Shown: piece by piece, positions 24,956 through 37,305 of the stretch | How the letters are laid out: every line of letters starts with the position of its first letter | How positions within the stretch are numbered: the first letter of the stretch is position 1 | Assembly: GCA_021613375.1 (NCBI GenBank) | Contig: CM038716.1 | Coordinates: 3,807,684-3,871,683 of the forward strand | DNA from: Megaleporinus macrocephalus | Taxonomy: Eukaryota > Chordata > Actinopteri > Characiformes > Anostomidae | DNA length: 64,000 nt | Reading direction: 5' to 3' | Translations under genes and position numbers: made by a program | Notes under the pieces: generated by a model | Seen by the model: the letters and a program-made list of their open reading frames with translations, nothing else | Database searches by the model: none | Told to the model about the DNA's origin: nothing

Positions 24956-25493
24956 TGTTAGTGTTTCTTAGTCTAATCATTTCCAAAGCTGCTGACCAGC
25001 ACACCGGTATCCAAAGCACAACATATTGTGATTGTATGGTCAGTACTGCATGCAGATCCAGCTTAGGCTGACCGAGCGTCCGTGTTTTCTGAACCAGTGC
25101 TCATATTTGGTGGCCTGTCCTCTGCTGTTTTGAAGTGTGAATTAAAAACACTCTTGAGGGTCCTATGAAAGACCTCCAGCAGGGCAAATGTCTCACATTG
25201 TGCTTGTTTTGGCCAACAGAGGGCGCTGACTGCAGCAATCTACTAACCACTTCTACCACTTGCTTATCTAGTTTTAGTGAATACTGCTGTGTAAATCTCC
25301 ACTAGAAGTTAACAAATGTCAACATAACCACAACATTACTTCTTTGCAAGACAAGAAGTACCTCAGGTTTCAGAACAGGGGAGGGTAACTGGACTTAAAA
25401 CCTGATTTATATAGCCGTACCTTCAACATAGCCGGCATGCGGTCCACAAACAGTGCACCATTCTTTAAACTGCATTCTTATATAACATATGGC
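24956..25493. other. Interval without recognisable features
   Basis: No gene or repeat recognised. Confidence 0.4.
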
Positions 25494-25712
25494 ATATTGT
25501 CACTGTCCAAATAAAAATATCACCATTTTTGTTATTTTTTGAATCTTTCTCAATCATTTGAACAGCTGCTCTATATATCCTGTGAATGGTTTCTGATGAA
25601 TAGACCAATAGAAATGCTCCAGAACTTTTTTACACTTACATTGGAAGTTAAGAATGTATTTGTTTTCTCCTGTAAAGTTACTGTAAAGTTTTTTTAGACA
25701 GCGATGATATTT
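25494..25712. mobile_element. GCTGTCC-family MITE, full-length diverged copy
   Basis: Left ATTGTCACTGTCCAAATAAA and right TTTTTTAGACAGCGATGATA; the interior ATAGACCAATAGAAATGCTC is the inverse of the shared GGTCCATT block. Confidence 0.7.
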
Positions 25713-26105
25713 TAATAGTAGGCGTCTCTGTCTCTCCAGAACTGGAGCTAGCCCAGGGGTATGTTTAGGGTCTGGCTATTAGACTACAGCCAGGGGCCTA
25801 TTTTTTTAGCCATCTTATTAGTACCAAAATATTTAATATCAGTGTGGGTCCAGCCACTAAATCCTTGCCTCAGCCTGGCCTAAGCCACTACATTTTAAAA
25901 CTGCTGTATGATGGTGACCCATTTTACAGTTTAAGATAGTTAAAACTTAATTTTAAGGGCCAGCATTCACCGTAATTTCTTACAATGCAACAGTTACTAG
26001 CTCAGAATACACAAACTACTGAAATACTGCCCCCTTCTTATTTCATAGACAGACATGTTGGATGTTGTAATGCAAATTTTCTGCCAAACTTCATTTCATT
26101 TCAGA

Positions 26106-26435
26106 AATCCATCCATCCATCCATTATCTTCCACTTTATCCTGCGAGTCGGGGCCACGGTGGGGCTGGAGCCAATCCCAGCATCATCAGGCAAAGGCAGG
26201 GTACACCATGGACAGTTCGCCAGTGGCTCGCACAGCCAGCATTCACTCAGGCACACACTCACACCTATGGGTTTACAGTTTAGAGTGACCAATGAACCTA
26301 ACACGCATGTCTTTGGACATGTTGGAGAAAACCGAAGTAACCCACTCAAGCACGGGGAGAACATGCAAACCCCACACAGAAAAGTCCGGACCGGCAATCC
26401 AACCCGGATCGTCTTGCTGTGAGGCGACAGTGCTA
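26106..26435 (-). mobile_element. GGAT-tailed retroposon 3' region
   Basis: CCATCCATCCATCCATTATC (tail, inverted), then GGCTGGAGCCAATCCCAGC, CATGTCTTTGGACATGTTGG and GAGAACATGCAAACCCCACA. This is the most complete copy in the window. Its frames are repeat shadows. Confidence 0.75.
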
Positions 26436-26447
26436 ACCCCTACACCC

Positions 26448-26645
26448 AGGGGCGTAGCAGCAAATTCTGGGCCCTGTACACTCTCAATGTCAGTGGGCCC
26501 CTATCCATGCCAGTACACGAGGAACGTGAGCAACAAAAAAAAATTAGGATTTTCATGGGCCCCTCTCCCTACTCAGGCCCTGGCTAGTCAGGTCCACTTT
26601 TCCCCCCATTGCCACGCCCATGCCTACAACACCATGCCACCCCAT
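26448..26645. mobile_element. hAT-type MITE fragment starting CAGGGGCGTAGCA
   Basis: CAGGGGCGTAGCAGCAAATT and TTTTCATGGGCCCCTCTCCC resemble a common fish hAT MITE. The ends are not both clear. Confidence 0.4.
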
Positions 26646-26786
26646 TTCAGAAATCTGGACACCCTATTCCAACCACGCAACTGTATTTGAAGGACGACAA
26701 TTAATCTGCACAAACTTCCACACAACCCAGCACAATGTAGCACACATCCTAAAGATGATAAAACCAACCTATTCGCAAGATTAAAG

Positions 26787-27430
26787 TCTCTTTTAGTCTC
26801 CCATCAGTCTCTTTTAGTCTCCCATTAGTCTCTTTTAGTCTCCCATTAGTTTTTTTTAGTCTCCCATCAGTCTCTTTTAGTCTCCCATTAGTCTCTTTTA
26901 GTCTCCCATTAGTCTCTTTGAGTCTCTTATCAATTTCTTTTAGTCTCCCATTGGTCTCTTTTAGTCTCCCATTAGTCTCTTTTAGTCTCCCATCAGTCTC
27001 TTTTAGTCTCCCATTAGTCTCTTTTAGTCTCCCATCAGTCTCTTTTAGTCTCCCATTAGTCTCTTTTAGTCTCCCATTAGTCTCTTTTAGTTTCCCATTA
27101 GTCACTTTTGGTTTCCCATCAGTCTCTTTTAGTCTCCCATCAGTCTCTTTTAGTCTCCCATCAGTCTCTTTTAGTCTCCCATTAGTCTCTTTTAGTCTCA
27201 CATCAGTCTCTTTTAGTCTCCCATTATCTCCCATCATTAGTCTCTTTTAGTCTCCCATCAGTCTCTTTTAGTCTTCCATTGGTCTCTTTTAGTCTCCCAT
27301 TAGTCTCTTTTAGTCTCCCATCAGTCTCTTTTAGTCTCCCATTGGTCTCTTTTAGTCTCCCATCAGTCACTTTTAGTCTCCCATTAGTCTCTTTTAGTCT
27401 CCCATTAGTCTCTTTTAGTCTCCCATCAGT
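26787..27430. repeat. 21-bp minisatellite, about 30 copies
   Basis: The unit is TCTCTTTTAGTCTCCCATCA/TTAG. 21 is a multiple of 3, so both strands carry open frames: minus (RLKETDG)n, plus (SLPLVSF)n. It has no start context, flanking exons or homologue suggesting a gene. Confidence 0.95.
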
Positions 27431-27639
27431 TTTTGCACAAACAAACCAGTAGCAGGATGCTATATGTTAGATTTGTTGATTTGCAGCTCTGTGTTGTTTA
27501 AACTTAAGCCAGACTAACCAAGTACTCACAACATTTGTGTGTGTTCTGCTCAGATTTAGACCACAAATGGTTAAACTTTGAAGTTGGCTAATTAACCTGG
27601 TGATCTAGTCAAGTGGCTTAAAGATTCCGGTTCCGGTAC

Positions 27640-27849
27640 TTGTGTAATGTAGCTGTGCAGGTTGTTGCTCATGTATTTCAGGTTACTGTATGTATCCTAT
27701 ATAAAGGGGCTCCCTCTCCCTCCTCCCCTGCCGTCTATTCATTTCAGAGTCAGATGAGGACACATCTGCACAGCATTATCCCCCAGACTGTTATAGGGCC
27801 CCTTCATACCTCACCCCATAACATACACCCTCTCTCTCTCTATGTCTTG

Positions 27850-27880
<31 letters not shown>

Positions 27881-28215
27881 TCCACTTCTCCCTAAATGCC
27901 TAAATGCTCCCTTTTTTTTTCCTTCCCCATCTTTCTCTCACCGCCATGGCTTCCCCCTTCCGTCCGCCGCCACCCCACCCCATCCATCTATCTCACCGCT
28001 CCTTCTTTTTCTTTCGTCCGGCTACTCTTTCTTATTCACTCTGTTGTGGTAAGGCTCCTCCTTGATCGCCCTCCCCCTCATGGCTTCTTCTTGCCTTTCA
28101 AGTTCTCCTCAAGCACTCCTCATTGTGCTCTTCCCTCCTTTCCTTCTCCTCTGATCTCTCATTTCCTCCCCGCTCCTCTCCTCACAGAGGCAGGGTGCCT
28201 CTTTTTTTTTTTTTT
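27640..28215. other. Pyrimidine-rich interval with a TATA-like site
   Basis: TATATAAA at 27698-27705 followed by CT-rich DNA, with a CT microsatellite at 27,833-27,878 and C/T-rich DNA to 28,215. A promoter is possible but there is no gene after it. Confidence 0.35.
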
Positions 28216-28216
28216 T

Positions 28217-28355
28217 AAAGATGCTATAATAACGAACGAAACACAAATGGGGGCCAGTTAGAACGATGCAGATGAAATAATGCTAGGGTAAGCTTCCCCA
28301 ACCCTAATTAATAGAAATAATACTCCTTGTTAGTTCGCGTTTACCGTTGCCTTAA
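28217..28355. promoter_or_regulatory. Candidate conserved noncoding element
   Basis: Non-repetitive sequence (ATGCTATAATAACGAACGAA ... TTAGTTCGCGTTTACCGTTG) squeezed between a poly-T tract and a MITE. Homeodomain-like CCTAATTAAT at about 28,302. Confidence 0.25.
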
Positions 28356-28810
28356 AGGGGAATTCCACCCCAAAATATAGAATTCAGATCAGTTTTTTTT
28401 TATGTGAAGAACTCAAGATTGCTTTACAGTGGTGGTGAATTGAACCGGGGTGATGATTGTATGTACTATACAAAACCACTAGTGTACCTGCACTTCATCT
28501 GAGGTTTTTATAAGTGATGTTGATGATGGCAAAATAGTGGTCAGTCTGTTTTCTTTGGGGACTATTTTACAGCCTACATGAATGGATTTCTAAATATAAA
28601 TCAAATAGACAAAAACCGTATCTCAAAACTATTTTTAAAAACAATGTCTCAGACATCAGGCAGTGTATTTAAAATCATTATATGTAAGTACTTTCTGTGA
28701 GTGAGCCTTTAGAGTAGGATGTTTGATTCCAATCACCACCATTCTGAGTTCATAAGTATCTGCAGAACAAGGCATTTCACACCAAAACACTCTGAACAAT
28801 TCGATTTATA
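28356..28810. mobile_element. MITE-like repeat starting GGGGAATTCCACC
   Basis: AAAGGGGAATTCCACCCCAA resembles the starts at about 62,690 (GAGGGGAACTCCACC) and 62,900 (AGAGGAACTCCATC). The later part matches 53,590-54,170. Confidence 0.45.
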
Positions 28811-29937
28811 CCCTAATGACGTATTTATCATAGAATTCACTCTTAATTAGCATTATAAGTCTAATACTTTTACTGTAACTTCCATCTACTAATACAAAAT
28901 GAAATTCCTTCATATTAAATTACATAGTTATGTAAAGAATTACATTTGCATTCGATTTACATTCTGCACTGTACAAAGTGTTTCACTGTGGTTTGAATAA
29001 ACAATTATTTAAAAAGATTGCTTTCTTTTATTAATTTCTTTTTCAAATGCTTGTTACCACACAAAGTTATTTATTTAAGGCTGAAACAAAGAAGCACCTT
29101 TAACAGTGTGTAGCAACAGATTATAGTCTATATATGTTTCTTTGGTGTTTTAAGTGGTGTTTAAAGGATGCTTTTCTAAACTAAACACACACAATAAAAA
29201 CTATAACATCATACTGAGTTATTAAAATAAAAATACATCACTATAAGACAAAATGTGATATAAATCAACAGATGGTTTCAATCTTACTTACAGCGACACT
29301 AACAACGTGGACACCTCAGAGAAGACAACAGGTGAGGAGCCTGCTCACTCTGTATCTCTGCTTTCCCAAGACTAACAATGTGATCCTCCTTAGAAGGAGG
29401 ATCTACTGACCTGTCGGCTAGTGTGATGTTTGACCATTTCTCAGCAGATCTACAGCTTTTTAAAGATCAGATATTGAATGCGGTCCTCTCTGGTTTCCTG
29501 AAGACTACAATAAACAGTCCATGTGCGTGTGATCTAGTAAATTTTGATTGCTTGGTTACTCTTATTTTCTCTGAGTTTGGGTTCTTTACATTTCTTTGGT
29601 CCTTTGGGACTGGGCGAACATCTCAGTAAGGCTGTACGTGAGTCGCATACAAATTTGCAAGATTCCTGCTAGCAGGGCTCATTGGAAAAGGCACGTCATG
29701 CTCTACTGACCTGTGGAGTTTGGCTCTGACACGGATGTTTTTTTAAAGTTATTTCAAGCTGCACAGCATTGTTTTCTCTCTTCTTCTGACTCATGACATC
29801 ATCAGCAATTAGTCAACATTGACTCCATATTGTTATTAAACTGTCTGAGCTGATATCATGCAGCTCCTAGTAGCAATGAGCTTTAGGGAATGCTGCACGT
29901 TCCATAGGGGGCCTGGTAGGCTTTACTGAAGTACATA
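28811..29937. other. Interval without recognisable genes
   Basis: AT-rich. At 29,790-29,810 TGACTCATGACATCATCA combines AP-1-like and CRE-like sites. No gene. Confidence 0.35.
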
Positions 29938-30700
29938 ACTCCTTAAAGAAAAAAATATATATACTTGTTCATTTTATTAAGTATACTTTATGTAGTTACT
30001 ATACTAATGTCATTGTACTAGTAGTACACTTGTATATGTACTATTTTAATACTTCTTGTAACTAAATTGGCCCACTTTCTAGTTTTTAAAAGTATACTTT
30101 TAAGTACACTTTAAGTGTAAGAGTAGTAAACCAAGTATACAACTAGTCTTTTGTACTACAACTACACTAAAAGTAAACTTAAAGGTTTACTGTTAGTTTA
30201 CTAGCTTGTAAGTTTTCTTTAAGTGAACTTAACTTAATACTTATAATTTATTGCTTATATTATTGTTGTACTTTAAAGTATATGACTAGGTTTAAGGGTT
30301 TTTTTCTACTTAAAATAGAACTTAACTACGTTTACTTACTCACCAGTGGACACACATAAAATAAACAAGACACTCTTAGATTAAGAAACATATTTGTATC
30401 TTTATAAATCTTTATAAATCAAATTTTAAATAAATATTGTACTGGATGTGTTTTTTGTGCAGAGCAAGAATACTTACTTCTACTACCTCAATCAAAAGAT
30501 TAAGTACAAGTAAAGGCCAAATATACTTAGACTGTTCTATACTTGACAGTATAACCCAAGCATACTTAAGTATAACTGTGTTTAGTATATCACTGAGAAG
30601 TACATCAAAAGTAAACTGAAAGCATACTCACTCCCTTTTAGTTTAAAAGAAGTAAACTAATGGTACACTTGAATAAACTTCTTTTTTGTAAGGGACAGTT
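29938..30700. mobile_element. AT-rich MITE with AAGTATACTT motifs
   Basis: Dense AAGTATAC/GTACTT palindromic strings. The right end inverted (CCCTTACAAAAAAGAAGTTT) is loosely mirrored on the left (CTCCTTAAAGAAAAAAATAT). Non-coding. Confidence 0.5.
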
Positions 30701-31575
30701 AATCTAATGTATAGTATACAGTCAATTGCTTGTACTTATAAAAGAAAAAAACACATTTATAATATACGCCAGTGGGCTGATGCTACAGCTTTGAATTCAG
30801 CAACTCTTCTCTGTTAGTTTTTAGTCTTTGTTAGTCATAAATAAGTGAGTATGAACTCAGACCTCCTCACTTCATCTCTCCTGTCGGTCTCAGAGTTGAC
30901 TTTGTGGGATGTCTGTCTCCCAGTGTGTGTGTGTGTGTGTGGGTGTTTTTCCTGGAGGCTCTGGAAAAGCCATCTTAAACATTTGGCGCACACTGTCCTT
31001 CCCCAACCTCCTCTCTGTCTTTAAAAACACCCCCCCGGACTCCTAATGAGAGACTCGGGCCGCATGCCTGACATTCCTGTCACTCATCTACCTGGTTACC
31101 TGTAAACATTCAGTAAACAGGTGTGTGTGAGGGGGGTAGTTGGCTCCAAATAGGGCATTTCTGTGAATGAAACCTAAACGTTTGGAGCCAGAGAGGAAGC
31201 AGACTTAATTGTTCTGTAAAAATAAAGCAATCAATTTTAAGCAATAGCTAGTAGAAGTAAATCAAATTGAGATAATGATAGCTTCCACTACCTGTAATCA
31301 GTGCATCTGTCATGTTTCTGCATGCTTCTTTCCTTCCTCCCTAAGTGTGTGTAACACAAAGGGCCAGATTCAGAAAACTGATATCCTTCCATCCTCTATA
31401 AATGACTTTAAAGTAATATTTAACCATTTATAAAGTTTCGAAACATACCATACTTACCAGTCCCTGGTCTGTTTAGCTCATATACAGAAAACCATCAAGT
31501 TGTAAATGAATTGTTATCGTTATCTATTCAGCCTACGGCAGTTTAGCCCCGCCCAATCAGGCTGAAGTTACAAGG
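30701..31575. other. Low-repeat interval, possible noncoding element
   Basis: 30,880-31,200 is non-repetitive apart from a GT run (30,923-30,941) and contains E-box-like CAGGTG (31,119-31,124) and GTAAACA (31,102). Confidence 0.3.
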
Positions 31576-31576
31576 A

Positions 31577-31631
31577 GTGTTTCAGCCTGGAGTGTTTCAG
31601 CCTGGAGGGTTTCAGCCTGGAGTGTTTCTGG
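31577..31631. repeat. 15-bp tandem repeat, 3.7 copies
   Basis: Unit AGTGTTTCAGCCTGG. Confidence 0.85.
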
Positions 31632-31839
31632 AATGAAGCACTGGGGAAGCCAATCAGAGCATCCATTCTTAAAGATCTGAACAGCCAGTTTATTTCTAAA
31701 AGTTTAAAAATGTAGAATATGAATTGAAATCAAATGTGACTCTTTGTTTTAACATTGTTAGTTTGTATGCCTGACCATATTAAACAAAGTTCATTATATT
31801 TTTTTACATAATTTGAAAGCAGCAGCTGCCAATTGTGTA

Positions 31840-31972
31840 AAACATTCATGGGTAATGGATTAATGGAAATGCTTGGTTCCATTGACTTACAATAAAAATA
31901 AAGAAGGCTATTGGCATCTAGTGTAGAGTTGCCTTTTTGGAGTTATTTGTTTTTCTTTGGACAGCAATGATA
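31840..31972. mobile_element. GCTGTCC-family MITE right half
   Basis: GGTTCCATTGACTTACAATA, then GTTTTTCTTTGGACAGCAAT and GATATT at the end. Confidence 0.55.
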
Positions 31973-32739
31973 TTTAATAGAGTCCAAAAATTAGAAACTA
32001 TTGTTTTTAGTAGAGGTATGCACACTGGCATCGATGTGTGCTAATGTTCAGCAACACCAGGCACTGTTCATTTCCACCCCATATTTTGCTGGTACTGCAT
32101 TAAATTCATGCCATATTGAGACACAGAACTCTGCGGTACATCACTGTACATGGCTTGAAACGTACACAAAGGAAGGCAGTCTTTTAGATAAATAGACAAA
32201 TGTTATTTTTTCAGCTAGCATCACACGAAATCAGTCTGTAAGAGGTAATAAACTCATACTGAGTGTGATATGTGATTAAGTTTTAGTTTATTCAATTTAT
32301 ATGAGTAGAGTGTTAAAATAAACTTAAACTCGGCTCTCCATGCTGGCATGGTATAGCTACTGCTCTACGACGTGACTCGATGTGGGTGCGGCGGTCTTAA
32401 CTGTCGTGCCTTACTTAGCTTAAAATGAGCCCCTCATATTTGCATAGGGTTGGGCTGCCTTCCAGCACAGGCGGCCACGTAGAGCTGCAATGTTACTACA
32501 GCAGCCCAGAACAGACAAACCACACACTGGCTGTAGAGAGTGATTTTCACAAGTTTTACATTAAAATGGCAGCTTGAATTTAAAGGTGCTATAGCACGGG
32601 CTGGGGGACGTAGTAGAAAGAAGAAGAATCCTTGTCGAAATGTCTTACTGTAGCTACTAACTTATCAAAAAACACTAGCAAGTAACTATGAGGCTAAAGT
32701 TAACTTCCTACTCATCAGTAACTCGTTTTTACTCGTTCA
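31973..32739. other. Interval without recognisable features
   Basis: No gene or known repeat. Confidence 0.4.
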
Positions 32740-33975
32740 TTTACATTTTGGAGCTGACTTTCAGCTTCATCTTTGTCAGCTTGTTCGAATTTTCTAATTC
32801 CACCTTAAATAGTATAGCATTTACATACTGGTGCTGACATTGAGCGCCGTCTCTGTCAGCTTATTGTATAAATTTTCCCGTTCCACCTTAAATAGTGTAG
32901 CATTTATATTCTGGTGCTGACATTCAGCTTCTTCTTTGTCAGCTTTTTCTTAAAATTTTCCTGTTCCACCTTAAATAGTATAGCATTTACAAACCGGTGC
33001 TGACATTTAGCTACGTCTTTGTCAGCTTCCTGTTCCACCTTTTCGGTTCCACCTTAAATGGAGTGGCATTTACGTTCTGGTGCTAACATTCAGCTTCATC
33101 TTTGTTGGCTTCTAGTTGGAATTTTCCCGTTCCACCTTAAATTATGTGGCATTTACATACTGTTGCTGACATTTAGCTTCTTCTTTGTCAGCTTATTGTT
33201 TAAATTTTCTCATTCCACCTCAAATAGTATAACATTTACAAACTGGTGCTGATATTCAGCTAAGCCTTTGTCAGCTTTTTCTTAAAATTTTCCCGTTCCA
33301 CCTTAAATAGTGTTGCATTTATATTCTGGTGCTAACAATTAGCTTCTTTTTTGTTAGCTTCTTGTTTGAATTTTCCCGTTCCACCTTAAAGGGAGTGGCA
33401 TTTACGTTCTGGTGCTAACATTCAGCTTCATCTTTGTTGGCTTCTAGTTGGAATTTTCCCGTTCCACCTTAAATTATGTGGCATTTACATACTGGTGCTG
33501 ACATTTAGCTTCTTCTTTGTCAGCTTATTGTTTAAATTTTCTCATTCCACCTCAAATAGTATAACATTTACAAACTGGTGCTGATATTCAGCTAAGCCTT
33601 TGTCAGCTTTTTCTTAAAATTTTCCCGTTCCACCTTAAATAGTGTTGCATTTATATTCTGGTGCTAACAATTAGCTTCTTTTTTGTTGGCTTCTTGTTTG
33701 AATTTTCCCGTTCCACCTTAAATGGTGTGGCATTTACATTCAGGTGCTGACATTCAGTTTCATCTTTGTTAGCTTCTTGTTGGAATTTTCCCATTCCACC
33801 TTAAATGGAGTGACATTTACATTCTGGTGCTGACATTTGGCATCATCTTCGTCATCTTCTAATTGGAATTTTCCCGTTCCACCTTAAATGGTGTGGCATT
33901 TTCATACTGGTGCTGACATTCAGCTTCTTCTTTGTCAGCTCCTCGTTCAAATTTTACCATTCCACCTTAAATAGA
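32740..33975. repeat. 83-bp tandem array, 15 units, with a duplicated four-unit block
   Basis: Each unit carries CCGTTCCACCTTAAAT, (A/G)CATTTACATTCTGGTGCT and CTTTGTCAGCTT. Fifteen CCACCTTAAA-type strings are spaced at about 83 bp. Units from about 33,057 to 33,375 are nearly identical to those 332 bp further on, a four-unit higher-order repeat. Confidence 0.93.
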
Positions 33976-34170
33976 GAATCAAAGACCAGCCAGTGATCTA
34001 TACACCAGAATGATGTGTAAGCACTTTCATGAAGACCTTCTATTCCAGGCTAGAAGGGTCTGGGTGGACGAGTAATGAGCTCCAGCTCTAGAGGTTCTCC
34101 AGCCAATCAGCAGGACTCATGCAGACTTCATGTCCAGGTGTTCTTTAGGATGCTATCACAGGCTGTGTTT

Positions 34171-34190
34171 CACCACCACCACCACCACCA
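34171..34190. repeat. CAC trinucleotide run
   Basis: Six to seven CAC units inside a chance open frame. Confidence 0.8.
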
Positions 34191-34429
34191 CACTGAAGCA
34201 AACCAAAAAACAAATAACAATGTAGCAACGCACAACCATAATAACCAGAATACCTCAGTAGATCAATTAGAACAACTATTAGTACAACTTCCTACAGAAA
34301 AATTCTACCCCTCCACTTTATTCATGCCCAATTCAACAACACACCCAAACACTTTTACATTTAGAGTAAAAGCACGTAGAGCAGAGACCCTCTTGTAATT
34401 GTCGTTGTTTTCTTATTATTGTTATTATT

Positions 34430-36115
34430 ATTTATCTTGGCTAAAACATAATGTGGAGCAACAGCCATAAGTCACAGAAACACCAAACTTGGCCACAAGT
34501 TACAGCAGATGGGAAATGACCAAGAAAAATGATGCGCCTTGGCCTGATGGTGGCGCTAAGGTGCAACAAAACCTGTTTTGTCTCATAACTCCTAAAGAAG
34601 ATTTTTAACTTTTGTTTTTTTTGTTTTTTTTTTTCTGATTTCTTGGCTCGAGTCATCACATCATTGTAATTTGAAACCTTTAGCTCCGCCTACTTAGGCT
34701 TTTTTGCTAATTTGCATAATATGCCAAACCAACTTTTGCAAACTAGTCTTTTTAAGGGTTTATGTCCAAAAATTCTGGAAAAATGTGCCAAAAGTTTACA
34801 GCACACTGAATGTCAATAATTATCCTAAAAACTTTATATGGCCACCATATGCTAATTAACCCTTCTGAAAAAAACTATAAAAAATAAAATAATTCTAAGG
34901 TGGCCGGTCAAATTTGGTCCAGATATATCGCTAGGTGGCGCTGTAATATGCTAATTAACCCTTCTGTAAAAATAACTATAAAAAATAAAATAATTCTAAG
35001 GTGGCCAGTCAAATTTGGTGCAGATATATTGCTAGGTGGCGCTGTAATATGCTTATTAACCCTTCTGAAAAAATAACTATAACAAATAAAATAATTCTGA
35101 GATGACTGGTCAAATTTGGTGCTATTATATTGCTAGGTGGCGCTGTAATATGCTAATTAACCCTTCTGAAAAAATAACTATAAAAAATAAAATAATTCTA
35201 AGGTGACTGGTCAAATTTGGTACAGATAAATCACTAGGTGGCGCTGTAATATGCTAATTAACCCTTCTGGAAAAATAACTATAAAAAATAAAATAATTCT
35301 AAGGTGACTGGTCAAATTTGGTGCAGATAAATCACTAGGTGGCGCTGTAAATGCTAAATGTTTCTCAGCGTCCAAAAATCTGATCAAGCTGAAACTTTTC
35401 AGGCAAATTTAAACATGTATATAATAACATTCTAATGACATATGCAAATTTTGGTGCAGATTGTCCTTAGGGGGGTGCTTTAACAGTCAGAAATACTTAA
35501 AATAGTTAAAATGTGTTTTTATAAAGTCTACAGATAAAAAAGTGGTCTTGTGTAAATAACTGAATAACTTTGCTGTCAGAAATTGGACTCTTTGTCTGGT
35601 ATTTTGACTAATTCATTGTAAGTCTACATTGTAAGGTCAAAAAGTCAATCTGAAAGGCCTGCAATCAGGCCTCTGATCAAAAATCATGACAAACGAAGAT
35701 CTTTTGATGAATTCAGACTCATATTCATTTAGCTCCAGTATGCCAACATTACCCATTATACGTGCATTGGGCCTCATTATAGGCTACACATCGAAGGCTT
35801 AAACTCTGAGAATCAAACGCTATACAAATGCAGCTATGTCAGAAATTTTACCATCAGTCTTGTATTTTTTGACAGCTATGTTCACAATATTTACAATGTT
35901 CCAGAAACTTCAACAGATTGGTACACATGAAATTAAGCATGTGTAATGTTTAAAGACCACTGCTCATCAATAATAGCACATGAATGCATTGTGATGAATT
36001 TTGACTTGCTTTCAAACTGCATTAGGCCTTGTTCCACCTAATTGGCCTAAACTGCTTAAGACTTGATTAGGCTGATGGTGGTTGGACCCGCTCATCGCTG
36101 CTTTTGGCTATATTT
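34430..36115. mobile_element. Long noncoding dispersed repeat containing a 100-bp tandem array
   Basis: Starts around GTGGAGCAACAGCCATAAGT and ends GGTTGGACCCGCTCATCGCT plus GC. Includes TTTAGCTCCGCCTACTTAGG and AAATTCTGGAAAAATGTGCC. From memory it resembles an abundant otophysan repeat ending in CGCTCATCGCTGCTTGCAGC. No coding capacity. Confidence 0.55.
34845..35350. repeat. About 100-bp tandem repeat, five copies
   Basis: The unit includes GCTAATTAACCCTTCTG, AATAAAATAATTCTAAGGTG, TCAAATTTGGTGCAGATA and CTAGGTGGCGCTGTAATATG. CTAATT/CTTATT falls at 34852, 34951, 35052, 35153 and 35254. Confidence 0.95.
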
Positions 36116-36202
36116 TATATTATTATTTTATAATCTTCTCTTTTTTTAAATAAAGAAACATTCAATTATTAATACTATACTGTAATTATCTCACTCTGGT
36201 TT

Positions 36203-36355
36203 CCTCCCAAGTCCAAAGACATGCATCTTAGGTTGATCAGTCACTCTAGATTGCCTATGGTATACCAGACCTTCGTCCGATGATGCTGGGATTGGTTCCC
36301 CCGTGACCCTGACTAGCGGAAGATGATGAATGGAAGATGATGAATGGATGGATGT
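36203..36355 (+). mobile_element. GGAT-tailed retroposon fragment
   Basis: GTTTCCTCCCAAGTCCAAAG, GATGCTGGGATTGGTTCCC and a tail of GATGAATGGATGGATG. Confidence 0.65.
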
Positions 36356-37305
36356 AATCATCTCTGTATTATAGATTTCTTGTCAGCTTACTGTATCTGC
36401 TATAAAACTAAAAATAAAATGTGAGACATTCTGGATAAAACTTCTTTTAAAATCAGTTTTTAATTATTTACAGCTCTGATCACCAATTGTAGACACATCT
36501 AAAATGTGAAGTTTTAAAGCACCAGCAACATATTATAATCATATGCATATGCTATGCGGTTGAGAGCAGTGAATTGAAACAATCTTTGAGCTATGAAATT
36601 GAACAGTTTTTTATATAAGTGTTTTTAATGCTGTGGTTCTTCATGGAAAGCGAATTAAATGAGCTGTTCTGTGTAAAAGGATGCCCAGAGGAGCTCTATC
36701 AACGCGAAGGTATATCATTCTTTCCTGCTGGAATTTTTTTCTTTGGGAATTTCCATATACCTCTGGCCCAGAGAGCTAGCCAGTATATCACAATTCAAAT
36801 ACCTTCTGGAGGTTCCTTTTGATTCCTTAACCATGATAGTTTGAACACAAGCAAAAAAAAAAGAAAAAAGAAAACGTTTGGAAGTGTCTGATGTAAAGAG
36901 ATACTGTGCAGATCCTGAAGCATGTGTAAATGCAAGACATGACAAATTCAAAAAGGGATACAATGACCAGAAAATGACTTAAAATCCTTATATATCATCA
37001 GTGTCCAAAGACAAACATGCATCTCAATTTTTTTATTAACACACTAACTGTAGTTTATATTGTATTGTTACATTAACATTAATTTTATGATGCATGGATT
37101 TTTTGGAAATGCTGCAAAAATCTGTTTGCATTGACAGTAAAAGTAAAATTTTTGCTGCAATTTTAGAAATACTTGTTGGTCATGAGTAACCACATAGGGA
37201 AGTCCATTTGAGAAAAAAGGGGAAAAGGGAAAAGTGTGTGATGATGTGTGTGTGTGTGTGTGTTTGTAAGTTCTAATCAACATCTCAGTAATGTAACAAC
37301 TCCTG
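36356..37305. other. AT-rich interval with one MITE end
   Basis: A GCTGTCC-family terminus-like string (ATCAGTGTCCAAAGACAAAC) occurs near 36,998. There is a GT run at 37,242-37,262. No gene. Confidence 0.4.

Noticed and set aside
25985..26690. 145- and 132-codon plus-strand frames
   Set aside because: They run through the GGAT-tailed retroposon and an adjacent hAT-type fragment. They are repeat sequence, not host genes.
26749..27250. Frames (RLKETDG)n and (SLPLVSF)n as repetitive protein genes
   Set aside because: Both strands are open because the unit is 21 bp. Nothing outside the repeat supports a gene.
34075..34398. 107-codon plus-strand frame with a His run
   Set aside because: The His run is a CAC microsatellite, and the remainder has no recognisable domain.
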